Shown piece after piece: positions 16,559 to 25,448 of a DNA stretch of 64,000 nt. The first letter of the stretch is position 1; each line of letters begins with the position of its first letter. The stretch covers positions 1,860,001 to 1,924,000 of the forward strand of contig NZ_CP115300.1 in NCBI RefSeq assembly GCF_027625935.1, written 5' to 3'. The notes under the pieces were generated by a model. That model was not told the origin of the DNA. It saw only the letters and a list, made by a program, of their open reading frames with translations, and searched no databases. This DNA is from Streptomyces camelliae. GTDB lineage: Bacteria > Actinomycetota > Actinomycetes > Streptomycetales > Streptomycetaceae. A program made the position numbers and the translations under genes.

Positions 16559-16974
16559 TCACGGTGAGCGATTGACGTAGGTGTCGCCGGGAGCGCCTCG
16601 GACAACGCACAGCGCGCCGCCGGCGGCGTCCCAGGACAGCAGTGTGTCGGGGCGGTCCGCCAGCCAGAACCGCCCCGGCTGCGCGCGGCGGCGCAGGTGA
16701 GGTCCTCAAGCGCCGCGTACAGGCGCTGCGGATGGAAGGGCCGTTCGCGCCGCCAGACGAAGGTGCTCACGCCGTGCTCGTCGCACGACTGCGGCAGCAG
16801 CGCGCACGCGGGATGTACGCGGGCGGCGGCCGCTGCCACGTCGAAGCCCGCCGACAGCGCTGCCTCCAGGGCACCGTCGCTCTGCACCCGTACCTTGCCC
16901 CGCATCCGCGTACGCGAGATGGCCCACACGGGCGAGCTCCCTGGCGTGACCAACAGCAGTTGGTGACCCGTCAC
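16559..16974 (-). pseudogene. Fragment of a third CobW-like GTPase (C-terminal part), frameshifted
   Basis: The minus-strand frame from 16974 reads VHPACALLPQSCDEHGVSTF, VWRRERPFHPQRLYAALEDL and TCAAARSRG. One missing base near 16675 then shifts it; in the neighbouring frame it continues RFWLADRPDTLLSWDAAGGA and LCVV before a stop at 16559. This is the CobW_C region of the COG0523 subgroup that lacks a clear GTPase role in some members and includes the mycobacterial ribosome-hibernation recruiter MRF. The GTPase half is absent. On the plus strand an isolated gaggaggtgagaccc ribosome site and ATG at 16525 lead only to 18 codons, so a deletion appears to have joined two broken genes here. Confidence 0.6.
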
Positions 16975-17116
16975 GCCAGGGGCTCACAGCGGGCGCGCCG
17001 GCGACGCAGCCCGAATCTGTGCCCGGTTTCGAAAGCGCCTTCCGCCACTTTGAACGGCGGGCGGGCGGCGACACCGGCTCGTGGCGTACTGCAACGAGCA
17101 GGTGGGTACGGCCCAC

Positions 17117-17145
17117 CCCGCACGCGGACGGCTTCCGCGTGCGGG
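17117..17145. terminator. 12-bp hairpin, terminator of the S53 peptidase gene
   Basis: Arms 17117-17128 (cccgcacgcgga) and 17134-17145 are exact reverse complements around a 5-base loop. It lies 24 bp beyond the stop codon of the minus-strand peptidase gene. Confidence 0.7.
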
Positions 17146-17168
17146 ATCGAGTGCTCAGTTCATACCGG

Positions 17169-19238
17169 TCAGCTGGTCGTCAGGGCGGTGTCGTCCACGA
17201 CGAAGCTGGTCTGCAGCGAGGAGTCCTCCACGCCGTTGAACTTCAGGGTGACCGTCTGGCCCGCCAGCGAGGACAGGTCGAAGGTCTTCTGCGCGTACCC
17301 GGAGTTGTGGTTGAGGTTCGAGTAGGTCGCCAGGGTGGTCGAACCGGCCGTCACCGTCAGCTTGTCGTACGCGGTGCTGCTGGTGGTCTCCGAGGTGTCG
17401 ATGTGCAGGTAGAAGGTCAGCGTGGCCTTGCAGCCGGACGGGATCGTCACCGACTGGGACAGCGTGTCGGTGTGCGAGGAACCGTAGCCGTCGAGCCAGG
17501 CGTAGTACGAGCCGCCGTGCGCCGCCTCACCGGTGTCGTTGGTGATGACGCCACTGGTGGCGCTCCAGCCGGTGCTGCCCGACTCGAAGCCGGGGTTGGC
17601 CAGCAGCTGGGTCGAGGTGCAGCCGCCACCGCCGGAGCCGACGGTCCAGGTGAAGGAGGTCGAGCCGGAGGCGCCGGTGGAGTCCTTCGCGGTGACCGTG
17701 ACCTGGTAGGTGCCCGCGGTGGACGCCGTACCCGAGATCAGGCCGGTGGAGCTGTTGATGGACAGCCCGGTCGGCAGGCCGCTCGCGCTGTAGGTCAGGG
17801 AGGCGCCGCCGCTGTCGGAGGCCTTGATCTGCAGGCTGACCGAACCACCCGTGGTGGTCGACTGGCTGCCGGGGTTGGTGACCGTCACCGTGTTGCCGGT
17901 GCTGCTGCCGGAGGCGAAGGCGGTCGTGCCGTTGGGGGTGCCCCAGCCGGTCGGGCCGTCGTAGCCGGTGCCCGCGGTGCAGAAGTACGAGGGGGAGCAG
18001 CTGCCGTTGCTGCCGCTGGTGACGTCGTACAGGTTGCTCGTGTGCTGGTAGGGGTACTTCGCCGGGTAGTCGCTGGAGCCCGGGGTGCCCGCGAGGGCGT
18101 AGACGCTCGCGATGATCGGCGAGCTGGCGCTGGTGCCGCCGTAGACCGCCCAGCCGGTGCCGCCGTAGGTGTCGTAGACCGCCACGCCGGTGGCCGGGTC
18201 GGCGACCGCGGAGACGTCGGCCTCCATACGGTTCGAGCAGCCGGTGTCGGTCTGCCAGCTCGGCTTCGGGTCGTACGCCGAGCAGCCGGAGCCGGTGCCC
18301 TCGGTGGAGCTGGTGTTCCACACCGACTCGCTCCAGCCGCGGGAGTTGGAGGCGGTGGTGAGCGCGGTGCCGCCGACGGCAGTCACGTACTGGGAGGTCG
18401 CCGGGTACTCGGCACCGTAGGCGGAGTCACCGGAGGAGACGGTGATCGCGACACCCGGGTGCTTGAAGTACGACGTGTCGTCGCTGGTCTGGGTGGAGGA
18501 CTCCGAGCCGCCCCAGCTGTTGGAGATGAACTTGGCGCCGAGCGCGACGGCCTCGTTCTCGGCGGCGCCGAGGTCGGCCATGCTCGCGGAGTTGGCCTCG
18601 ACCAGGATGATGCTGCAGTTCGGGCAGACCGCGCTGACCATGTCGATGTCGAGCATCTCTTCACCGGCCCAGCCGGTGTCGTTGGTCGGCAGCGAGGTGG
18701 TGGAGCCGGTCTGGCTGACCTGCTTGAAGCAGCCGTTGGCCTTGGTGCAGGACGACAGGCCGTACGTGGAGCGGTACGTGGCCAGATCCGACTCGGCGTT
18801 GGGATCGTTGTAGGCGTCCACGATGCCGACGGTCATGCCCGAACCGGCCGTGGTGGGCAGGTTGTAGGCGCTGTGCAGGTTGGCCGGGGAAAGGCCGGAG
18901 GGCGCGGCGGCGGCGACCGCCGAGGCGAGCCGCTGCTTGATGTCGGTACGGCGCTGGGCGAAACAGGACGCATGACCCGGCTCGGCGGTGGCGCACAGGT
19001 GCTGGGTCGGCACCTTCTGACCGGCCTTGCCGGTCGAGTGGTAGGTCTGCCGCTCGGGGGCGGTCAGTGCCTTGTTGTTCTGCGTGACCTTGGAGGTCTG
19101 AGGGTGGGTCGCGGCAGGCTCGGCGCCGGCCGTCGGTGCGGCGGTGAAGCCGGCGACGGTGAGGGCGAGGGCGGGGAAGGCGACGGCGACGAGTCTTCGC
19201 AGACTCCGTCTCCGCCCGCTCGGGTGTGACTCACGCAT
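17169..19238 (-). CDS. Secreted S53 (sedolisin/kumamolisin-type) peptidase
   Basis: 689 residues from ATG 19238, with ggagg upstream; the longer frame has no ribosome site. Signal peptide about residues 1-39 ([19 protein letters not shown] then PTAGAEPA). The protease domain shows E193 and D197 in AGEEMLDID, the oxyanion Asp in SSGDSAYG and the catalytic Ser in YGGTSASSP, the S53 Ser-Glu-Asp set. The usual large propeptide is short here, about 75 residues. After the protease come an Ig-like putative domain (about 475-545, [19 protein letters not shown]) and a C-terminal jelly-roll module ([15 protein letters not shown]) likely to bind carbohydrate or substrate. It is a stand-alone gene with its own terminator. 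Confidence 0.85.
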   Translation of the reverse strand: MRESHPSGRRRSLRRLVAVAFPALALTVAGFTAAPTAGAEPAATHPQTSKVTQNNKALTAPERQTYHSTGKAGQKVPTQHLCATAEPGHASCFAQRRTDIKQRLASAVAAAAPSGLSPANLHSAYNLPTTAGSGMTVGIVDAYNDPNAESDLATYRSTYGLSSCTKANGCFKQVSQTGSTTSLPTNDTGWAGEEMLDIDMVSAVCPNCSIILVEANSASMADLGAAENEAVALGAKFISNSWGGSESSTQTSDDTSYFKHPGVAITVSSGDSAYGAEYPATSQYVTAVGGTALTTASNSRGWSESVWNTSSTEGTGSGCSAYDPKPSWQTDTGCSNRMEADVSAVADPATGVAVYDTYGGTGWAVYGGTSASSPIIASVYALAGTPGSSDYPAKYPYQHTSNLYDVTSGSNGSCSPSYFCTAGTGYDGPTGWGTPNGTTAFASGSSTGNTVTVTNPGSQSTTTGGSVSLQIKASDSGGASLTYSASGLPTGLSINSSTGLISGTASTAGTYQVTVTAKDSTGASGSTSFTWTVGSGGGGCTSTQLLANPGFESGSTGWSATSGVITNDTGEAAHGGSYYAWLDGYGSSHTDTLSQSVTIPSGCKATLTFYLHIDTSETTSSTAYDKLTVTAGSTTLATYSNLNHNSGYAQKTFDLSSLAGQTVTLKFNGVEDSSLQTSFVVDDTALTTS

Positions 19239-20108
19239 GGGGTACTGCCTCCGGTTGACGTGGGGTATCGCACTGGATGGGCAGGCCCGTGATTGCGCGT
19301 AGCGGCGGTGGAACCGCGCAGTCAGGAGCATGACACTCACAGCGCCCTGCCACGTCGAGTGAGCGTGACATGACAGGGTGCGAGGGGAACGTAGACCGGA
19401 ACAGGTCCTACCGGGCAGTACCGGGTCGAATTCTTTGCTTCTCCATAGAATGCGGTTGGCCCCCTCATGGGGCCGGCGCGTGCTGACCAGGCATTGGACC
19501 CAGAGCTGGCCCTGGTGGGTGTCGATGGCATCTTCCGTGAACGGGGCTCATTCTGCTGATCAGCCTGAACTCCCTTCCGGGACCGCACAGCAACCGCAAG
19601 CGCTCCTTTCACCGTTGTCCAGCGTCTGCGGCACCCTCCACGAGCCCGATGACGTCAGCCGGCCGCGCACCGCCGCGCCGCCTCTGGCCACCTGCGTGGG
19701 GTTCTATGGCGACGGGAGTTTCGCGGCACGCACCCCGGGGGCGGCGCGGAAAATGCGGCCGGTGAAGAGGTTCATGATCCAGGCATGGTGAGCAGAACGC
19801 TCGATCTCCTGGCGATGCTCGGGCTGAGTCCACGCCACAGCCGTTCCCGTAACTCTTCCTCAAAGCCGCCGCGCAGGACCGGCTCCGGAGGGGGCACGGA
19901 CAACCGCGAGCGAGACGGCATGGGAACCGCTGACCGGCAGAACGCCGGAGACGGGAACCGGGTCGGCGACCCGCCCCGACCCAGAGGTGGTCGCACGAGC
20001 GAGTACGGCCACGACTACGGGTACGGAAATGTCCCTGAGTCGATACCTCACCCCGGCTACGGACCCGATGCCGGCGCGGGCCACCTCCCCCCTCTCAGGC
20101 GATAGGCC
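19239..20108. other. 870-bp stretch without a recognisable gene
   Basis: Only short frames are present, with no good ribosome site or familiar motif. The first ~150 bases will hold the peptidase promoter. The rest has the look of decayed sequence leading into the damaged yibE/F gene. Confidence 0.5.
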
Positions 20109-20290
20109 ATGGGCACGCACCAGCGACCGCCGCCGAACATGGCTCCGGTCACAGCCCCGAAGCGGGAGCCGGCGCTGACGGACACGGCCACTCGCACGGC
20201 CACAGTCACAGCCACGGGCCCGCGGCGCCGGTCTCCCGGCACCTACGCAAGGTCATCGCGGCGATCCTGATCCCCTTCACCGCCGCGGTC

Positions 20291-21337
20291 GTGGTGGGGC
20301 TCGTCGTGCTGTGGCCGGGCGGAGCCCCGCCACACAAGCACACCGGTGTCGGCTTCGACCAGCAGACCCGGCAGGTGACCGTCACCAAGGTCGTCGAGGT
20401 GAGCTGCAAGGCGGTGAACGTTTCCGGCGAGACGCCGATCGGCGACACCTCCACCACCGAGGGCAACTCGGCACAGCAGGAGGCGAACGGCACCTGCCAC
20501 AAGGCCACGATCCGGGTCGACACCGGCAAGGACAAGGGCCGTACCTTCACCGAGATCGTGCAGCCCGACCAGGCACGGCAGCTGCACCAGGGCGAGAAGG
20601 TCGTCACCGCCTGCGAACCCTCCGCGCCCAAGGACCTGCAGTACTCGGTCACCGACGTCAACCGCCGCTTCCCCATGGGCCTGCTCGCCGGCATCTTCGC
20701 CCTCGCCGTCGTGGCGGTGGGCCGGCTGCGCGGCGTGATGGCGCTCGTCGCGCTGGCCGTCAGCTTCCTGGCGCTGAACTTCTTCGTCCTGCCGGCCGTC
20801 CTGCAGGGCTCGAACCCGCTGCTCGTGGCGGTGGTCGGCTCGAGCGCCATCATGCTGATCGCCCTGTACATGTGCCACGGCCTGTCCGCCCGGACATCGG
20901 TGGCCGTGCTCGGCACGCTGGTCTCGCTGGCACTGATCGGCATCCTGGGCTCACAGTTCATCGGCTGGGCCGCACTCACCGGCAACACCGACGACCAGAC
21001 CGGCCTGATCCACGGCCTCTACCCGAAGCTCGACATGAGCGGGCTGCTGCTCGCCGGCGTCATCATCGGCTCCCTCGGCGTGCTCGACGATGTCACCGTG
21101 ACGCAGACATCGGCCGTCTGGGAACTGCACGACGCCAACCCCACGATGGGCCGGCGCGGACTGTACCGGGCAGGCATCCGCATCGGCCGCGACCACATCG
21201 CCTCCGTGGTCAACACCCGCGTCCTCGCCTACGCCGGCGCCGCACTCCCCCTCCTGCTCCTCTTCTCCATCGCCCAGAGCGGCGTGGCCACGGTCGCCAA
21301 CAGCGAACTGGTCGCCTACGCACCCGCCCTGGACTGA
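20291..21337 (+). CDS. YibE/F-family membrane protein, N-terminus frameshifted and C-terminus truncated
   Basis: The clean frame starts at GTG 20291 and gives 348 residues: one N-terminal membrane helix, an extracytoplasmic domain with QTRQVTVTKVVEVSCKAV, then about seven helices ending in LDDVTVTQTSAVWELHDANP, RIGRDHIASVVNT and ALPLLLLFSIAQSG. The same frame is open upstream to 20039 and reads a His-rich leader (DGHGHSHGHSHSHG) directly before HLRKVIAAILIPF, as natural homologues do. The only good start, ATG 20109, is in another frame, so an indel near 20112-20135 is likely. After SELVA the normal ~50-residue tail is replaced by YAPALD and a stop, exactly where the dispersed repeat begins. 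Function of the family is unknown; transport is presumed. Confidence 0.7.
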   Translation: MVGLVVLWPGGAPPHKHTGVGFDQQTRQVTVTKVVEVSCKAVNVSGETPIGDTSTTEGNSAQQEANGTCHKATIRVDTGKDKGRTFTEIVQPDQARQLHQGEKVVTACEPSAPKDLQYSVTDVNRRFPMGLLAGIFALAVVAVGRLRGVMALVALAVSFLALNFFVLPAVLQGSNPLLVAVVGSSAIMLIALYMCHGLSARTSVAVLGTLVSLALIGILGSQFIGWAALTGNTDDQTGLIHGLYPKLDMSGLLLAGVIIGSLGVLDDVTVTQTSAVWELHDANPTMGRRGLYRAGIRIGRDHIASVVNTRVLAYAGAALPLLLLFSIAQSGVATVANSELVAYAPALD

Positions 21338-21459
21338 CGTGGACGCCCGAAGACGGTCTCTACAACCTGTGCCGTGTCGTGCCCAGCGAGGGCCCGAGGA
21401 CCAGGACCGGGGCGCCTTCCGGCCCGTCAAAGCTGTGTTCCAGGGGTTTGGTCGTCGTC
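21317..21459. repeat. Copy 2 of the ~140-bp dispersed repeat (other copy 2663-2805)
   Basis: Its left border lies in the last codons of the truncated yibE/F gene and its right part is a pcaD-like stub on the minus strand. Similarity to copy 1 is about 80%; it includes an exact 29-base stretch from the ccctggactg at 21326 onward. Confidence 0.75.
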
Positions 21460-21467
21460 GTGCTCAC
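21360..21467 (-). pseudogene. PcaD-like N-terminal stub, second copy
   Basis: 35 codons from GTG 21467: the conserved part reads SFDGPEGAPVLVLGPSLGTT and ends RHRL plus a stop. Length and truncation codon are identical to the stub at 2706-2813, while the first ten residues differ, so the two stubs have evolved separately after a shared truncation event. Confidence 0.65.
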
Positions 21468-21838
21468 ACGCTTCACGTTGCCACATCTCGCGGACGGCCC
21501 GGCGACGGGGCATACGGCAGGGGTCCGGGGCAGCTGGGAACGTTCAGGTCGGCGGGTCGCCCAGGCGGTCACCGTCCACGCGGGTCCGGCCTGCTCGACC
21601 TGGCGGAGGACGGGACCCGCCACCGGGAGCGGCGCGTCGCGAGTGCAGCATGTCCCGACCCTTCCACCGCCTCGCCACCCCGGCCCACCGGCCTCCTGCA
21701 CCGTACGGCGACGGCGCCCGTGCCCCTGATGGGGCGCGGGCGCCGGTGTGGGCCGGGTGCGGGAGGCAGGGGCCGGCCCGTGCCCCTGGGCCTCCTGCGG
21801 GCGGCGACGGACCGTCGGCCCGGTGTCGCCGCCCGGTG
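21468..21838. other. Intergenic stretch, no gene recognised
   Basis: Short overlapping frames only. The terminator-like hairpin of the downstream-facing MFS gene lies at 21712-21745; nothing else stands out. Confidence 0.5.
21712..21745. terminator. Hairpin downstream of the large MFS gene
   Basis: Arms 21712-21726 (cggcgcccgtgcccc) and 21731-21745 pair over 15 bp with one mismatch around a tgat loop. The position, 94 bp past the MFS stop on the minus strand, fits its terminator. Confidence 0.55.
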
Positions 21839-24469
21839 TCACCGGGATCCGTCCTCGTGGGCCAGCTCGACATCGAAGTCGGTCACGCCGCCGCCGTCCA
21901 GGCACAGGGACGCGGCGACCGGTGCGTAGCCGCTGGCGATGACGGTGTACTCGCCGCCGTCCAGGTCGGTGAACCCGTAGGCGCCGTCCGCGCCGGTGAT
22001 CGCGGTGCCGACCACGTTGCCGGCCGAGTCCAGCAACATGACCTTGGCCTCGTCGAGCGGCGTACCGGCAGCGGTGCTGACGACGCCGTTCAGCCGGGCG
22101 CTCGCTTCGAGGCGGATCTCGTGGACGTCCGCGGCTCCCGGGGCGACGTCGACAGGCACGGCGGCCGGCCGGTGCCCGGCCGCGTTCACCACGAGGGTGT
22201 ATCCGCCGGGGACCAGATCGGCGAGCCGGAAGCCGCCATCGGCCGCCGAGGTCCCGGAGGACACGACCTCGCCGCGCACGTCGGTGGCGACCAGCAGGGC
22301 TCCTGCCAGCGGCTGCCCGTCGGCGGCGCCCCGGACGGACCCGGTGAGGGCGACGGTGCCGCTGAGCGCGAGGTCGCACTCGACCGGTTCCTCACCGACG
22401 ACCACGGTGACGGCCTGCGGCTGCCGGGCGCCCGCGGCGGCGATCAGTACGTAGGTGCCGGGACCGGTGGCGGCCACCGCGTAGCCCCCGTCCGCACCGC
22501 TGACGGCACGGCCGAGCTGCCGCCCGCCCACGTCGATCAGGGTGATCACGGCCTGCGGCACGGGAGCGCCCACGCCGTCGAGCACCCGCCCGCGCACGCC
22601 GTGGCGCGAGGCGTCGGTGACGGGTGCGAACCTGTCGGCCGCCGCCGCGGCCTCGGGCAGGCTCCCGGCCGGTGCGGGTGGTGCCGGCGCCGGTGCGGCG
22701 TCGGCGGGCCCGGCGGGAGCGGCCGCGACGGGCCGCGCCATGAGCTCACCGCTCGGCTCACCGCTCGCTTCCCCGCTGTTCTCGGCGGCCTGCGCCTCCA
22801 GTCCGGAGACCTTGCGCAGCGGGACCTCCTTGGTCCACAGCGCGACCAGGAAGCCCAGGACCATCACGCCCGCCGCGATGAGGAAGACGAGCTGCATCGA
22901 GTCGGTGAAGCCGACCTTGAACGGCTCGGCCAGGCGCGGGTCGAGCCGCTGGATGAAGGAGGAGTCGTCGAGCACGCCCGAGCCGCCGCCGCTCGCACCT
23001 GGGTGCTTGAGCATCTCCAGCACCGGCGCGTTGGCGGAGTCGGCGCGCACGGCCGGGTCCTGCAGTGCGGCCTGGAAGGCGGGCGTGTGGGCCGCGGCCC
23101 GGAAGGCCGAGCTGATCTTGTCGCCGACGCTGCTGAACAGCACGGAGAGGAAGATCGCCGTACCGGCGGTGCCGCCCATCTGCCGGAAGAAGGTGGCCGA
23201 CGCGGTCGCCACGCCCATGTCCTTGGGCTCGACGTCGTTCTGCACGGCCAGCGTCAGGATCTGCATGCAGCCGCTGAGACCGATGCCGAACAGCGCCATG
23301 TAGGCCATGGTCTCCGGCAGCGCCGTGTTCCACTGCACGCGGTAGTGGAACAGCAGCATGGCGGCGACCAGCAGCAGGGTGCCGATGACGGGGAAGACCT
23401 TGTACCTGCCGGTCTTCTGGATGATCTGCCCGACCACCATGGTCCCGGCGATCATGCCGACCATGAGCGGCAGCATCAGCAGACCGGACCTGGTGGGGCT
23501 GACCCCCTTCACGATCTGCAGATACAGCGGGACCATCATCATCCCGCCGAACATGCCCATGCCGATGAGCACGGACAGCAGGCTCATCTTGCTGAACACC
23601 GCGCTGCGGAACAGCCGCATCGGGATCAGGGCCTCCTCGCCCATGGCCCGTTCGACCAGTACCCACACGATCAGGCCGGCCACGCCGACGCCGTAACAGG
23701 CGTAGGCCTTGGCGGAGGTCCAGCCCCAGCTCTGGCCCTGCTCGGCCACGAGCAGCAGCGGTACGACGCCGATGGCGATGGTGAGCGCGCCCCACCAGTC
23801 GATGCGGTGCTCGCGCCGGGTGTGCGGGAGGTTCAGCACCTTGGCGACGACGAACAGGGCGACGATGCCGACCGGCACGTTGACCAGGAACACCCAGCGC
23901 CAGCCCGCGATGGCCAGGATGCTGCTGCGGCCCGCGAGGAAACCGCCGATCAGCGGGCCGAGCACGCTGGAGGAGCCGAACATCGCGAGCATGTAGCCCT
24001 GGTAGCGGGCCCGCTCGCGGGGCGGCACGATGTCACCGATGATCGCCAGCGCCAGCGACATCAGGCCGCCGGCGCCGATGCCCTGGAAGGCCCGGAAGGC
24101 GGACAGCTCCGTCATCGAGGTGGCGAACGAACAGGCCGCCGAGCCGGCGATGAAGATCGTGATGGCCGCGAGGAAGAAGGGCTTGCGGCCGTAGAGGTCG
24201 GACAGCTTTCCGTACAGCGGTGTGCTGATGGTGGAGGTGATCAGGTACGCGGTGGTGACCCACGCCTGCGCGCTGAGGCCGTGCAGATCGTCGGCGATCG
24301 TACGGATCGAGGTGCTGACGATGGTCTGGTCGAGCGCCGCGAGGAACATCCCCAGCATCAGGCCGCTGAGGATCGTCATGATCTGCCGGTGCGTCAGTCT
24401 GCCGGCCGGTGGTGGCGACGCGGATATCTCTGCGGTTGCCCCGCGGGCCGGGGACGCTGACATGGTCAT
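21839..24469 (-). CDS. MFS drug exporter (DHA2) fused to three carboxypeptidase-regulatory-like domains
   Basis: 876 residues. ATG 24469 (MTMSASPARG) is chosen because aaggag lies 10 nt upstream; a GTG two codons earlier is also possible. Residues ~30-560 form a 14-helix EmrB/QacA-type transporter: motif LDQTIVSTSIRTIADDL, GKLSDLYGRKP, and GSSSVLGPLIGGFL. After an Ala/Pro-rich cytoplasmic linker come three tandem beta-sandwich units (~630-700, ~705-785, ~790-870). They read GVRGRVLDGVGAPVPQAVIT, LTGSVRGAADGQPLAGALLV and LNGVVSTAAGTPLDEAKVML and belong to the carboxypeptidase D regulatory-like type. The fusion recurs in Streptomyces exporters; the tail's ligand is unknown. Confidence 0.85.
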   Translation of the reverse strand: MTMSASPARGATAEISASPPPAGRLTHRQIMTILSGLMLGMFLAALDQTIVSTSIRTIADDLHGLSAQAWVTTAYLITSTISTPLYGKLSDLYGRKPFFLAAITIFIAGSAACSFATSMTELSAFRAFQGIGAGGLMSLALAIIGDIVPPRERARYQGYMLAMFGSSSVLGPLIGGFLAGRSSILAIAGWRWVFLVNVPVGIVALFVVAKVLNLPHTRREHRIDWWGALTIAIGVVPLLLVAEQGQSWGWTSAKAYACYGVGVAGLIVWVLVERAMGEEALIPMRLFRSAVFSKMSLLSVLIGMGMFGGMMMVPLYLQIVKGVSPTRSGLLMLPLMVGMIAGTMVVGQIIQKTGRYKVFPVIGTLLLVAAMLLFHYRVQWNTALPETMAYMALFGIGLSGCMQILTLAVQNDVEPKDMGVATASATFFRQMGGTAGTAIFLSVLFSSVGDKISSAFRAAAHTPAFQAALQDPAVRADSANAPVLEMLKHPGASGGGSGVLDDSSFIQRLDPRLAEPFKVGFTDSMQLVFLIAAGVMVLGFLVALWTKEVPLRKVSGLEAQAAENSGEASGEPSGELMARPVAAAPAGPADAAPAPAPPAPAGSLPEAAAAADRFAPVTDASRHGVRGRVLDGVGAPVPQAVITLIDVGGRQLGRAVSGADGGYAVAATGPGTYVLIAAAGARQPQAVTVVVGEEPVECDLALSGTVALTGSVRGAADGQPLAGALLVATDVRGEVVSSGTSAADGGFRLADLVPGGYTLVVNAAGHRPAAVPVDVAPGAADVHEIRLEASARLNGVVSTAAGTPLDEAKVMLLDSAGNVVGTAITGADGAYGFTDLDGGEYTVIASGYAPVAASLCLDGGGVTDFDVELAHEDGSR

Positions 24470-24807
24470 GCGCACAAATCTCCTTGCCTCGCCTCGCCCC
24501 CGGGTACTGCCCGGCTCCGAGGCTCGTGTTCACGCGGTCCACCAGGTCGTCATGGGGGCGCCGTACTGGACCCCGACCGAGGGCGAGCACACGGCTCCCT
24601 CACGACCTTCCCGACGGCCCGTGCCGATCATCACTCACGTTCCGTTGCTTGCGGCTACCAACTGAGTGTAGATCCTGGCGAGGGCAGGCTCATCCGTTTC
24701 CTTCGGGACCTGTAGCGATATGCCATCCGCCGGTGCCGTACGTGAGTGCGTGGATCGAATACGTGACCCTTTCGCGAGAGCGTCGTTGATCGGATGACAC
24801 CGATCGG
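24470..24807. other. Intergenic region, promoter of the MFS gene
   Basis: Divergent gap of 338 bp between the MFS gene and the TnpB-like stub. No gene or clear operator palindrome was found. Confidence 0.45.
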
Positions 24808-25230
24808 ATGACAGTGTCACGGGATGGGAGCGGGGGTGCCAGTGAGCCGGCGGAACGCGTCGGCTGGTGCGCCGACTTGGTGGCCGGAATAGTCGGCGCG
24901 CTACTGGCCGAGCACTGGAACACCACCGACGTGGACACTCTGGCCTCCGGTGAGGACGCCGGAGGCAGGAGGCTGCCGTCGAACGCTTGGATGGCACTGC
25001 GCCGCCTGGGCTGGACCGCCCGCGCCCCCGAGGACGTGAAGGCCAACGCCCGGATCGTACGCATGGCCCAGGAACAGGCAGGGCGCTCCCTGCGGTCGGC
25101 GAAATGGCGTGCCGACGTGGCCGCCGGGATCCTGGCCACGCGGCCTGCCGATCCGAAGAAGCGGACCCCCGAGGAGTGCGATGCGGTCCGCGCAGCGATA
25201 CCGGGCGGTGAGCATCTGACCGCCCTGGGT
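24808..25230 (+). pseudogene. Probable TnpB-like (IS607-type) N-terminal fragment
   Basis: From ATG 24808 the frame reads WCADLVAGIVGALLAEHWN, RLPSNAWMALRRLGWTARAP, EDVKANARIVRMAQEQAGRS and KRTPEECDAVRAAIPGGEHL, then becomes low-complexity after about residue 140. I associate this N-terminus with long TnpB-like RNA-guided nuclease proteins of Streptomyces IS607-type elements. The RuvC-like catalytic part and zinc ribbon are missing, so it is a remnant. The family assignment is from memory and moderately uncertain. Confidence 0.4.
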
Positions 25231-25448
25231 GTGCTCCGGGTCCGCACCCGTCGTCTTCCCACCCTCACCGGTGTCACGTCTCCCCCGCCTCCCCGATGCC
25301 GATCCGGCCGGTCACGATGCCACCGTTCTCGGGGCACCCACGCACCGCCCGGCCCTACCACATCGGACCCCCACAGTTCGTACGACGCTCTGCACAACGG
25401 CGGTGCCGCGAGTGTGGCAGGGAGGCGCGGCGGGATCGGCGGGACAGG

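Noticed and set aside
19785..20105. A 106-codon plus-strand frame before yibE/F
   Set aside because: No ribosome site at its start, Arg/Gly-rich random composition and no recognisable motif.
21374..24460. A 1028-codon plus-strand open frame opposite the MFS exporter
   Set aside because: Antisense shadow with strongly biased composition; the minus strand encodes recognisable transporter motifs.
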